Shown here one piece after another: positions 29,035-35,890 of a stretch of 39,914 nt of DNA. The DNA is from a virus. The notes under the pieces are model-generated. The model saw only the letters and a program-made list of their open reading frames with translations, was not told the origin of the DNA and did not search any database. The DNA lies in the IMG/VR virus record IMGVR_UViG_3300021168_000011, positions 1 through 39,914 of that record, one strand, 5' to 3'. The number at the start of each line of letters is the position of its first letter. The stretch's first letter is position 1. Position numbers and translations under genes: made by a program.

Positions 29035-29429
29035 GGGCTCGCGAGCTTCTCTCCGATTTTGAACTGGGTCCAGGTGATCGCCGGGCCACGTTGCTGCAGC
29101 TGAAAATCTTCGTGCGCTATCTGGCCGACAACCTTTACGAAGCTACTTTGAACAGCGGTGAGCGAGTCTCTGACGCCACCGCTTTCAAGTTGCTGCTGCA
29201 CGAATTGGCGGAAGAAGCGCGGATGTTGGCCAGTTCTACGCACAGCACGGAAGTGTCGTTGACGCTGGAATGTGGGACACGTCCCAAAGTAACTCCGCCT
29301 TTGCCTCAGCGGCGATGGGATTCGCGGATCTGTCCTGACTGCGATCACGAACACGAAGGGCGCGAAGAGTGCGGGAAATATCTGGGCGAAGGAAAGTTCT
29401 GTCACTGCCCGTCGAAGGTGGCGGCATGA
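29031..29429 (+). CDS. Early protein with C-terminal Cys motif
   Basis: This 132-aa protein starts by ATGA overlap. The N-terminal ~70 residues are helical (LLQLKIFVRYLADNLYEATL); the C-terminus has ICPDCDHEHEGREECGKYLG followed by EGKFCHC, a five-cysteine zinc-binding motif seen in other phage mini-proteins. Confidence 0.72.
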   Translation: MRARELLSDFELGPGDRRATLLQLKIFVRYLADNLYEATLNSGERVSDATAFKLLLHELAEEARMLASSTHSTEVSLTLECGTRPKVTPPLPQRRWDSRICPDCDHEHEGREECGKYLGEGKFCHCPSKVAA

Positions 29430-29626
29430 ACGCGAACACCATCGGCGGCATTGGCGCGGTGCTGGCCGCGGTTGTTTTGCTAGTCGCCTATTTCCGTGAG
29501 TGGGGCTACCGGCGCGGTTTCAAGGATGGCCACACTGCGGGTGAGAACGACGCCTGGATGAGTTTTGTTGTGATGGAGCGCCAGGTCGATGAAGAACGCC
29601 AAAAAATTTGGAGGACGGAAGAGTGA
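29426..29626 (+). CDS. Small membrane protein
   Basis: This 66-aa protein has an N-terminal transmembrane helix (residues ~5-22, TIGGIGAVLAAVVLLVAYF) and a charged cytoplasmic tail with RRGFKDGHTAGENDAWMSF. The RGxxDGxxAG pattern resembles small phage membrane proteins. Coupled by ATGA and GTGA overlaps to its neighbours. Confidence 0.72.
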   Translation: MNANTIGGIGAVLAAVVLLVAYFREWGYRRGFKDGHTAGENDAWMSFVVMERQVDEERQKIWRTEE

Positions 29627-30138
29627 AAGCGCTGACTCTTTGGCAACCGTGGGCAACGCTGATCGCGATGGGAGAAAAGCGTATTGAAACGCGCTGCTGG
29701 AGCACGAAGTATCGAGGCGAATTGGCAATTCATGCGGCGGCGAAGTTGCCAGCGAAGTACCTTGGCGCTTCATCCCGCGAAGATGCGTTCCGTGATCAGT
29801 TGGCAGATATCTTCTGCGTGCGTCGAGATCGCGACGACCGCGGCGGAAAGCATGTCGATGATATTTTGCGCCGCCTTCCTTTTGGAAAGGTGGTCTGCAT
29901 CGTTCGTCTCAGTGAAGTCACAGAGATCGACGAGATGTTGCGCGACACAATCACGTACCGTGAACGACTTTTCGGCAACTACGAAAACGGGCGCTACGCG
30001 TGGCACCTCGAAATGATGGAAGTGTTTGAGCCGCCAATCCCCGCCAAGGGAAGCCGAATGCTGTGGCACTGGAATTCCTCTCTCAGCCCCTCCCCCGACT
30101 GCGCTGACTCTACCCAACGCGAAAGGACCACCACATGA
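29623..30138 (+). CDS. ASCH-domain protein
   Basis: This 171-aa protein starts at GTG 29623. KALTLWQPWATLIAMGEKRI followed by ETRCWSTKYRGELAIHAA is the signature of the ASCH (PUA-like) domain. The middle has FGKVVCIVRLSEV and the end YAWHLEMMEVFEPPIP. ASCH proteins bind RNA or modified nucleotides; in phages the target is generally unknown. Confidence 0.87.
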   Translation: MKALTLWQPWATLIAMGEKRIETRCWSTKYRGELAIHAAAKLPAKYLGASSREDAFRDQLADIFCVRRDRDDRGGKHVDDILRRLPFGKVVCIVRLSEVTEIDEMLRDTITYRERLFGNYENGRYAWHLEMMEVFEPPIPAKGSRMLWHWNSSLSPSPDCADSTQRERTTT

Positions 30139-31151
30139 CGAACACCAGCAAATCGGGATTCAGTTGGATTCTTCTTGTCGTTGTAGCTGTTTTGGGACTC
30201 CTGTTTTTGACTGCCGTAGAGGGCCACTGCCAGACCAATCCTCTCCCGCTCGGGACGGTGTCGAACGTTCAGAGCGTGAGCAGTTGTCTCACCGGTTTCG
30301 CCTCTGGCGCGAGTTGCTGGACCGCCACCGTCTCCTGCCCGCCGTTGCCGGACATCGTTGTCACGTTTGGTATCAAGGGGACCGCTACGAAGGGCACGGT
30401 GATTTTCGTCAATGGCGACGGTGGCACGTTGCCTTACGGTCAGCCCTATGTTGCTCCTTACGGCAACGCTGGACTTTCTTCGGTGCAGTTGGCCTTCGCC
30501 ACATCCTGGGAGCTCGGTGGCGCCAGCAATCTGATGCAAGCCGCGTGCCGGCCAGCGACGATGATGAATTATTTTTACCAGCCTGGTGTTCCTTACGCAG
30601 TGCAGTCGACCTCTGCCGGCTCCGGAGCCGTGGGCTACGCATTTGCCTGGTACGGACTCGCCTTTGAGTTCAAGAACTGGGAAGCGGTGGTTGGCCCGGT
30701 GTTCTCTGACATCGTGCAGGGCTGCGAGGAGCCCGCGGCTGGCGTGATCACCGTCATCCCGACCAATGGGCTACTCTTTGATGACACTCCGCAGTACGTG
30801 AAGGAATCTGGATTCATGACGCAGACTACCGGTTACAAGTGTCTGCAAAAAAGCGGATTCAGCTCGCAGGCAGCTCTGGCGTCATGGGCGGCGCAGGAGA
30901 TTCTCGCACCTGGAGCGACTCTCAGCTTCCCTGGGACGGCGATCTCTTCCTGGGTCTGTAACAACGGCCTGAATCCATCGGCCGCGCAAGCATATTTGTT
31001 CTTTTCGCAGGTGGCCACGCCGTGGAGCATGACGGCGATTTCGAATTGTGTGGGCGCTGAGGGAGTTGGACCGGGTTTCACTCCGCAGGGAGTGACGGGG
31101 ACGGCGGCGATCACGGCGGATATGGTGTTGGTGATGACGGGGGTGAAGTGA
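30135..31151 (+). CDS. Secreted alpha/beta-hydrolase-like protein (moron)
   Basis: This 338-aa protein starts by ATGA overlap. Residues ~11-33 are a signal peptide or anchor (FSWILLVVVAVLGLLFLTAV). KGTVIFVNGDGGTLPYG (oxyanion-hole loop), ACRPATMMNYFY, and VQSTSAGSGAVGYAFAWYG, whose S160 lies at the nucleophile elbow, follow a family of secreted alpha/beta-hydrolase-like proteins. VGPVFSDIVQGCEE fits the segment after the elbow in that family. The elbow reads S-x-S-x-G instead of G-x-S-x-G, so activity is uncertain. It probably acts at the host envelope. Confidence 0.65.
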   Translation: MTNTSKSGFSWILLVVVAVLGLLFLTAVEGHCQTNPLPLGTVSNVQSVSSCLTGFASGASCWTATVSCPPLPDIVVTFGIKGTATKGTVIFVNGDGGTLPYGQPYVAPYGNAGLSSVQLAFATSWELGGASNLMQAACRPATMMNYFYQPGVPYAVQSTSAGSGAVGYAFAWYGLAFEFKNWEAVVGPVFSDIVQGCEEPAAGVITVIPTNGLLFDDTPQYVKESGFMTQTTGYKCLQKSGFSSQAALASWAAQEILAPGATLSFPGTAISSWVCNNGLNPSAAQAYLFFSQVATPWSMTAISNCVGAEGVGPGFTPQGVTGTAAITADMVLVMTGVK

Positions 31152-31357
31152 TGGGGACCGATTTACAGTCGCTCCTGGATCGGGCAAAGGAGGGCGGAGA
31201 ATTCACCCTCAATCAACTCCGCGACCATTTCGGGCCGCAGGTATCGCAGCCCCGAGCGCTGGAACTAACGATTCGCGTTCACCAGTCGATTCAGGACTTG
31301 AGCGAAGCGGAACGTATTTGTGCTCTGGTTTGTGCCCTGATGATGGAGTTGATCTGA
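31151..31357 (+). CDS. Small helical protein, unknown
   Basis: This 68-aa protein begins at ATG 31151, overlapping the previous TGA; GTG 31148 is an alternative. It is helical and acidic (LQSLLDRAKEGGEFTLNQLR, LSEAERICALVCALMMEL). No family recognised. Confidence 0.62.
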   Translation: MGTDLQSLLDRAKEGGEFTLNQLRDHFGPQVSQPRALELTIRVHQSIQDLSEAERICALVCALMMELI

Positions 31358-31554
31358 TGAGCTACAGCGAAGAGAACGGGCAGGTTATCTTGACCATGAC
31401 GGGGGATGATTTCGATTTTCTGATGCTGGCGCTTGCCGGCGCGATCGATACTTTCGGCGTCGAGCGGATGGTTCTCTTTGCCAACCGTCTTAACGAGGGC
31501 AATCCGCGCTACACGCCATACGATCTGACGTCTCCTCCCGCCACAAAATCTTGA
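31357..31554 (+). CDS. Small protein, unknown (65 aa)
   Basis: This 65-aa protein starts with a one-base TGATG overlap. It contains VILTMTGDDFDFLMLALAGA and ERMVLFANRLNEGNP, resembling the small D-x-L-L-x-L-G-x-A-x-G patterns of phage early proteins. It is the last gene of the tightly overlapped early run. Confidence 0.62.
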   Translation: MSYSEENGQVILTMTGDDFDFLMLALAGAIDTFGVERMVLFANRLNEGNPRYTPYDLTSPPATKS

Positions 31555-31746
31555 CGACATAGCACCGACGTAACTTGCTTCCGCATTTTCTTTCACCCAC
31601 ACTCGGCTCTGACATGGGCGGCGGACCAGTGACCCTAAGCGCCGCGTCTCTGACGCCCACCGTCTTCTCGCTACGTCCCGCCGCCCGCCTCTATAGGTAT
31701 CCCGGCACCATGTTCCGGTGAACCCCGTTACCCCTGCCAGACGTGT
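31555..31746. other. 192-bp gap without a supported gene
   Basis: No convincing ORF, tRNA or terminator is seen on either strand. A short CACC-N7-GGTG stem lies near 31706-31720. The gap separates the overlapped early run from the less orderly genes before the terminase. Confidence 0.5.
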
Positions 31747-32088
31747 ATGCGCTCCATCGGTTTCCTCGCTCACAATCAGCCCTTGGGTTCTAAGGCCAAG
31801 ACCTTCGTCGACAAAGACGATGCGGACCTACTGGTCCGGGAAATGTTCGCCGAGCGCCTGTCCGCGAAATTGATTCGTGCCTTCCCGCCGGATTCTCTGT
31901 TTCGACGCCTGCCGGCGACGAACCTATCCCGCTTCACAAAACTCCCGCCGCGCGAAATCGAGAATTGTTTCTTCGTCCCGCCTACAACGGACCAGCGTCC
32001 ACGGATTGCCACGCTGAGAGCGGGTTGGGACTGGTCGCAGGAACCGATCCCGCAGGATCTACATGGCGACGCCAGAGCAGCGCTATAA
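31747..32088 (+). CDS. Hypothetical protein (113 aa)
   Basis: This 113-aa protein begins at ATG 31747 without a clear ribosome-binding site. It has KTFVDKDDADLLVREMFAER and PREIENCFFVPP. Composition is protein-like, but no family is recognised. Its end overlaps the next small ORF. Confidence 0.55.
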   Translation: MRSIGFLAHNQPLGSKAKTFVDKDDADLLVREMFAERLSAKLIRAFPPDSLFRRLPATNLSRFTKLPPREIENCFFVPPTTDQRPRIATLRAGWDWSQEPIPQDLHGDARAAL

Positions 32089-32227
32089 GGCTTATGTGAG
32101 TTGGTGCGGACGTTGCGGGATCGTGCCGGCGTTTTTCAGTGTGTGGTGGCGCACGGTTTCGCAGCTTCCCGAAAAGCTGCCGATCTCATGGCGCGGAACC
32201 GGCAGTGAGTGCTATCCGAGACCATGA
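32063..32227 (+). CDS. Small CxxC protein (54 aa)
   Basis: This 54-aa ORF has AGGA 6 nt before ATG 32063. YVSWCGRCGIVPAFFSVWWR carries one CxxC pair, with a further Cys near the end. Its TGA overlaps an ATG at 32224. Short, so moderate support. Confidence 0.5.
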   Translation: MATPEQRYKAYVSWCGRCGIVPAFFSVWWRTVSQLPEKLPISWRGTGSECYPRP

Positions 32228-32430
32228 AAGAGAGAGAGAACAATGTTTCCCGTGGAGCTGGAGAATCCTCGAGTCATCGACGCGGCCGGCTTTTGGCTGG
32301 AACGCTCGAAGCCTGTTTCAGTCGAGCCTGCGGGCACTCGTCCGTCGAGATCGACTTCAAATGGCTCGAAGACTACCTCACGGAGCGGCGGCGCGCGGTC
32401 GCGCTCGCGGACTTCCTGCTTTCGACCTGA
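32224..32430 (+). CDS. Uncertain small ORF in a three-frame region
   Basis: This 68-aa frame starts by ATGA overlap and ends with a good helical stretch, VEIDFKWLEDYLTERRRAVA. A competing frame from ATG 32243 opens better (FPVELENPRVIDAAGFWLER, with a GAGAGAGA upstream). Together they suggest that a frame change occurs near 32330, either a decayed gene or a sequence error. Confidence 0.35.
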   Translation: MKERENNVSRGAGESSSHRRGRLLAGTLEACFSRACGHSSVEIDFKWLEDYLTERRRAVALADFLLST

Positions 32431-32858
32431 GTGATGACGAGCTGCCGGTGGACAGTGGTGAGATTGTCAGTTACGTCAGCGCTCTCACCGACATTCGCTT
32501 GTCGCCTGGTGGTGGCGAACTTTCGCCCGCGGCCGCACGTCTTCTTGCACTTCTGATTGCCATGCCGGATCCCGACGTCCAGACACCTTCGGAGTTTCAG
32601 TTCTACGTGCAGCAGCACGGTGTGCGCATGCCGCGTGAGTTTGAGCGTGGTTCCCTGCCCGGATTGCAGAAGTCGCTCACCAAAGCTCACGACAATCTTG
32701 CCAAACAGGTCGGCATCAACACGCGGCTGTACGTTCTGCTGACCGCAACGCAGCAGTCGGCGCTTCTGTGGCGGCGCATACTAGGTGCCGCTATCGTGGT
32801 GCAGTTCGCCATTATTGGCTGGCTGATCCAGGAATTCCTACACCGGTTCCACCGATGA
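32361..32858 (+). CDS. Protein with C-terminal membrane anchor
   Basis: This frame is clearly coding from about residue 20 (LPAFDLSDDELPVDSGEIVS). The ATG at 32361 is the nearest start and gives 165 aa; the true start is uncertain because frames overlap here. The middle is helical (GLQKSLTKAHDNLAKQVGIN) and residues ~140-160 form a transmembrane helix (RILGAAIVVQFAIIGWLI). No family recognised. Confidence 0.58.
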   Translation: MARRLPHGAAARGRARGLPAFDLSDDELPVDSGEIVSYVSALTDIRLSPGGGELSPAAARLLALLIAMPDPDVQTPSEFQFYVQQHGVRMPREFERGSLPGLQKSLTKAHDNLAKQVGINTRLYVLLTATQQSALLWRRILGAAIVVQFAIIGWLIQEFLHRFHR

Positions 32859-32859
32859 C

Positions 32860-33192
32860 ATGCCATTCCGCGCCCCGGTTGCCAGACCCGCGCACGCTGC
32901 TACTGCTGCTCGCGATCGCGAGCGTGTTCGTCGCGCGGGCGGCCTCCGCAGACTCTACGATTCAGCACAGTGGCGCCGGCGAACTCAGCCGGCCGTGCTG
33001 GCGCGGGATCCGATGTGCAAGATCGCGAAGCTCTGCGGTGGGAACGCGCCCAGCACCGATGCAGACCACGTCATTCCCGCGGCGCAGTATGTGGCGCAGC
33101 ACGGCGGTGACGAGCGGTTTTTCTTCGACCTCAACAACTTACAGGGAGCCTGCCATGCCGATCACACCTGGAAGACAGCGCACGGGGGGTAG
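32860..33192 (+). CDS. HNH endonuclease
   Basis: This 110-aa protein lies directly upstream of the small terminase, as in many HK97-like cos phages where it assists packaging cleavage. YDSAQWRRRTQPAVLARDPM with C53, DADHVIPAAQY (H70), and FFDLNNLQGACHADHTWKT (N93, C98, H99, H102) form the betabeta-alpha metal motif. The basic N-terminus may be over-extended. Confidence 0.87.
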   Translation: MPFRAPVARPAHAATAARDRERVRRAGGLRRLYDSAQWRRRTQPAVLARDPMCKIAKLCGGNAPSTDADHVIPAAQYVAQHGGDERFFFDLNNLQGACHADHTWKTAHGG

Positions 33193-33197
33193 GGGGG
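33184..33197 (+). other. G-tract between HNH and terminase, possible cos region
   Basis: GGGGGG-TA-GGGGGG spans the end of the HNH gene and is followed by TCGTTTTT. G-rich tracts here are familiar from 3'-cos siphophages with an HNH-TerS arrangement. The exact cut site cannot be read from sequence alone. Confidence 0.35.
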
Positions 33198-33272
33198 TCG
33201 TTTTTCGCCGGGCCTCGGCGCCAGCGACCGGTGTGCAGGCGTACGTGCGCGGCCGCAGCAAAAACATTTTTT

Positions 33273-33719
33273 ATGGGTGGTAGAGGATCCGGCGGCCACA
33301 ATCGCAAATCTGCTGCTAGGAAAAGGCTGGAAGGCAATGCCGGCAAGCGAAAGCCGAAGTCGAAGTCGCGATCGCGTAGCCATCGCAGCAGCCATGTACC
33401 ATCCGGTCCGCTTGGTCCCGCGCCAGCGCACCTGAAGGCGTCGCAGAAAAACGTTTGGGATGAACTCTCTTCCATTGTTCCTGTTGGTGCCGTCGAAGCC
33501 AGTGACCGCTGGGCTTTCGAACTCCTGGTATGCCTGATGTCAAAGTTCCGCCGCGGCGAGGCAAAGGCCGGAGAGGTAAGTCAGATCTCAAGCCAGCTCG
33601 CGCGCTTTGGAATGACGCCAGCCGATCGCGGTCGCGTAAATGCAAGTCTGCCGCCGTCGACGAAGGACGATCCGTTCGCGAAGTTCAACCTGCCGGCTCA
33701 GCCGCGCCCGACTCAATAG
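33273..33719 (+). CDS. Small terminase subunit (P27-like)
   Basis: This 148-aa protein starts at ATG 33273. The GGRGSGGHNRKSAARKRLEG opening and basic linker, then APAHLKASQKNVWDELSSIV and ASDRWAFELLVCLMSKFRRG, fit the P27/TerS family that recognises the packaging site. The C-terminus (DPFAKFNLPAQ) is typical. It overlaps the large terminase frame by 190 nt. Confidence 0.88.
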   Translation: MGGRGSGGHNRKSAARKRLEGNAGKRKPKSKSRSRSHRSSHVPSGPLGPAPAHLKASQKNVWDELSSIVPVGAVEASDRWAFELLVCLMSKFRRGEAKAGEVSQISSQLARFGMTPADRGRVNASLPPSTKDDPFAKFNLPAQPRPTQ

Positions 33720-35419
33720 ATGCGCACCCGCATGTCACTATCGCTCGCGCTTATTGTGATGATGTTCTCTCTGGCCGCATTCCCGCTGGCAAGTGGACTC
33801 GTCTCGCCTGCCAGCGTCAGTTCGATGATCTTGCGCGCGCCGATCGCAACGATTCCGACTTCCCTTTCATCTTCGATCCCGAACCCGCGGAGCGAGTTTG
33901 TGAATTCGTTGAGCTTAGTCCGCACGTTAAGGGCAAGCGATTCGTCGGCCACAACATTCACCTCGAGCCCTGGCAGTGTTTCATTCTCACCACCGTTTTT
34001 GGATGGATCCATCGCTTTACCCGGTTGCGGCGCTTCCGTCGCGCCTATACCGAGGTGGCCAAGGGAAACGGCAAGTCCGCTCTCACCTCGGCTGTGGCGA
34101 ACTTCTGTGCATTCGCCGAGGGCGAGCCAGGTGCGGAAGTTTTTTCGGCCGCCATCAATCGTGATCAGGCGAGGGTTGTCTGGAACGTCTCCAAGGCGAT
34201 GCTGCGCGCCATGCCTGAATTCTGCGAACGCGCCGGCGTCGAACTTGCCGCTCATTCCATCAACCAGTCCTGCACCAATTCTTTTTTCCGCACTCACAGC
34301 TCCGAGGCCAACAGCGCTGAAGGGAGTCTGCCCTATTTCACCTGCGTCGACGAACTGCACGCTCATCCGAGTCGTGATCTCTACGACAACCTCGATACTG
34401 CCAACGGTAAGCGTGATGGCAGTCTTCTCTGGTCGATCACCACGGCCGGCAGCGACCAGGCCGGCATTTGCTACGAGGTTCACCAGTACGTCGCGCGGAT
34501 CCTCGACGGCACGAATCACGACGAGTCCTTCTTCGGGATCATTTACGCGATCGACGATGACGACGACTGGGCTAAGATCGATAATCTTCCCAAAGCAAAT
34601 CCAAATTGGGGAGTCTCCGTGGATCCCGCGGAGATCGCGCAGAAGCTGCAGAAAGCCCTTCAGATCGCTAGTGCTCAGCCAACATTCCAAATCAAGCACG
34701 CTTGTCGATGGGTCAACGCCGATCACGCCTGGATGGACATGGTCCGCTTCCGCGCCTGCGCGGATCCAAAGCTCTCCGATGAACAGTTTGTTGGAAAGTC
34801 CTGCGTCATTGGTCTGGATCTGGCCAGCAAGATCGACATCCTTGCTGCGCTCAAGGTGTTTTGGAGAGATGAGCCTGGCGTCGGCTCGAAGCCGAAGCGA
34901 CATTACTACGCTTTCGGAAAGTACTGGCTGCCGGAGGCGCGCGTGCAGCAGGCACAGAATTCTCAGTACCAGGGTTGGGCAATCGAGAAGCGCATCGAAA
35001 CCTCGCCGGGAGACGTTAACGACTTTGACCTGGTCGAAGTCTGGATCCGCGATCAGGCCAAGCGTTTCAGCGTCCGCGACGTCGGCCACGATCCTTGGAA
35101 TGCAGTGGAGATAGTGAATCACTTGCAGAAGGAACGCCTAGTCTGTACCGAGGTTCCACAGACGGTGCAGCAACTGAACGAACCGATGAATGAACTGGAA
35201 GCTGCGGTCTATGACGGCCGTTTCCACTACAACGGCGATCCGGTCCTCGAGTGGGGCATAAGCAACGTCGTCGCGCATCGCGATCGCAACGACAATATTT
35301 TCCCGACGAAGGAAAAGGCCGAGAAGAAGATCGATCCCGTCACTGCCTTGCTGAATGCAATCAATCGCATCATCGCCCAGCCGATGGCGCCGTCTCGGCC
35401 GCGGGTGTTCTGCCTATGA
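33530..35419 (+). CDS. Large terminase subunit
   Basis: This 629-aa ATPase-nuclease pumps and cuts DNA. AKGNGKS (177-183) is the Walker A, YFTCVDELHAH the Walker B with D274/E275, VIGLDLASKIDI (D430) begins the nuclease, and VRDVGHDPWNA is the next nuclease-domain motif (Terminase_1 type). Conserved sequence begins near residue 61 (IARAYCDDVLSGRIPAGKWT). The first 60 residues overlap the small terminase gene and look like its frame-shifted shadow, but no ATG, GTG or TTG exists nearer, so the true start is unclear. Confidence 0.93.
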   Translation: MPDVKVPPRRGKGRRGKSDLKPARALWNDASRSRSRKCKSAAVDEGRSVREVQPAGSAAPDSIDAHPHVTIARAYCDDVLSGRIPAGKWTRLACQRQFDDLARADRNDSDFPFIFDPEPAERVCEFVELSPHVKGKRFVGHNIHLEPWQCFILTTVFGWIHRFTRLRRFRRAYTEVAKGNGKSALTSAVANFCAFAEGEPGAEVFSAAINRDQARVVWNVSKAMLRAMPEFCERAGVELAAHSINQSCTNSFFRTHSSEANSAEGSLPYFTCVDELHAHPSRDLYDNLDTANGKRDGSLLWSITTAGSDQAGICYEVHQYVARILDGTNHDESFFGIIYAIDDDDDWAKIDNLPKANPNWGVSVDPAEIAQKLQKALQIASAQPTFQIKHACRWVNADHAWMDMVRFRACADPKLSDEQFVGKSCVIGLDLASKIDILAALKVFWRDEPGVGSKPKRHYYAFGKYWLPEARVQQAQNSQYQGWAIEKRIETSPGDVNDFDLVEVWIRDQAKRFSVRDVGHDPWNAVEIVNHLQKERLVCTEVPQTVQQLNEPMNELEAAVYDGRFHYNGDPVLEWGISNVVAHRDRNDNIFPTKEKAEKKIDPVTALLNAINRIIAQPMAPSRPRVFCL

Positions 35420-35667
35420 GTTCTCAGCCAGTTCCAGTTTCTCGGCCGCAGGTCGAGGAGGAGCTGAAGGTGCAACAGAGGCGCGCGGCCCGGCGTTCGG
35501 ATGCGCTGTACTGGGCCGGCGTCGTGCTCGTCGCCTGTGGCCTGGGCGAGATCCGTTTCTACCTGGCGCCGATCGCGATCGGATTTTTCTGCCTCGTTAT
35601 TCCATCGCTTGAGCTGGCTGCTGGTTTTATCCGTGGGTTGCGTGCGGCACCTGGTCAACGTCGCTAA
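35416..35667 (+). CDS. Small two-helix membrane protein
   Basis: This 83-aa protein starts by ATGA overlap. A charged helix (residues 12-28) is followed by transmembrane segments at ~31-45 (ALYWAGVVLVACGLG) and ~49-70 (YLAPIAIGFFCLVIPSLELA). Its place between terminase and portal is uncommon. No family recognised. Confidence 0.68.
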   Translation: MSSQPVPVSRPQVEEELKVQQRRAARRSDALYWAGVVLVACGLGEIRFYLAPIAIGFFCLVIPSLELAAGFIRGLRAAPGQRR

Positions 35668-35669
35668 CA

Positions 35670-35888
35670 ATGGGCCATCTAAAGAGAGTTTCTCTACCGC
35701 TGCGATTCCTGGTGCTGTGTGACAAGTGCAAGATGAGTCTGGATTACGTGAGTCTCGGAGCGCACGTGCTTGCCACAACTCGACCGAACGACGAGATCCT
35801 TCTTCACCGAAAGTTTGGCCTTGGTTGCGAGCGTGATGGCCAGATGTTCGAAGCTCCAAAGATCGAACTGGAACAGCTCTTTTCCTGA
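35670..35888 (+). CDS. Small CxxC protein
   Basis: This 72-aa protein starts 2 nt after the previous stop. LVLCDKCKMSLDYVSLGAHV carries a CxxC pair, and a third Cys follows at FGLGCERDGQMF. Possibly a small zinc domain. Unknown function. Confidence 0.62.
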   Translation: MGHLKRVSLPLRFLVLCDKCKMSLDYVSLGAHVLATTRPNDEILLHRKFGLGCERDGQMFEAPKIELEQLFS

Positions 35889-35890
35889 TC

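Noticed and set aside
31680-31745. Possible tRNA or att remnant before 31747
   Set aside because: No cloverleaf on either strand and no matching repeat elsewhere in the window.
33184-33197. G-quadruplex
   Set aside because: Only two G-runs are present; a four-run intramolecular quadruplex is unlikely, though each run could be split.
33713-35122. A 469-aa reverse-strand ORF and a 464-aa + strand ORF in a second frame
   Set aside because: Both lie inside the large terminase gene, whose Walker and nuclease motifs are certain; long open shadow frames are expected in GC-rich DNA.
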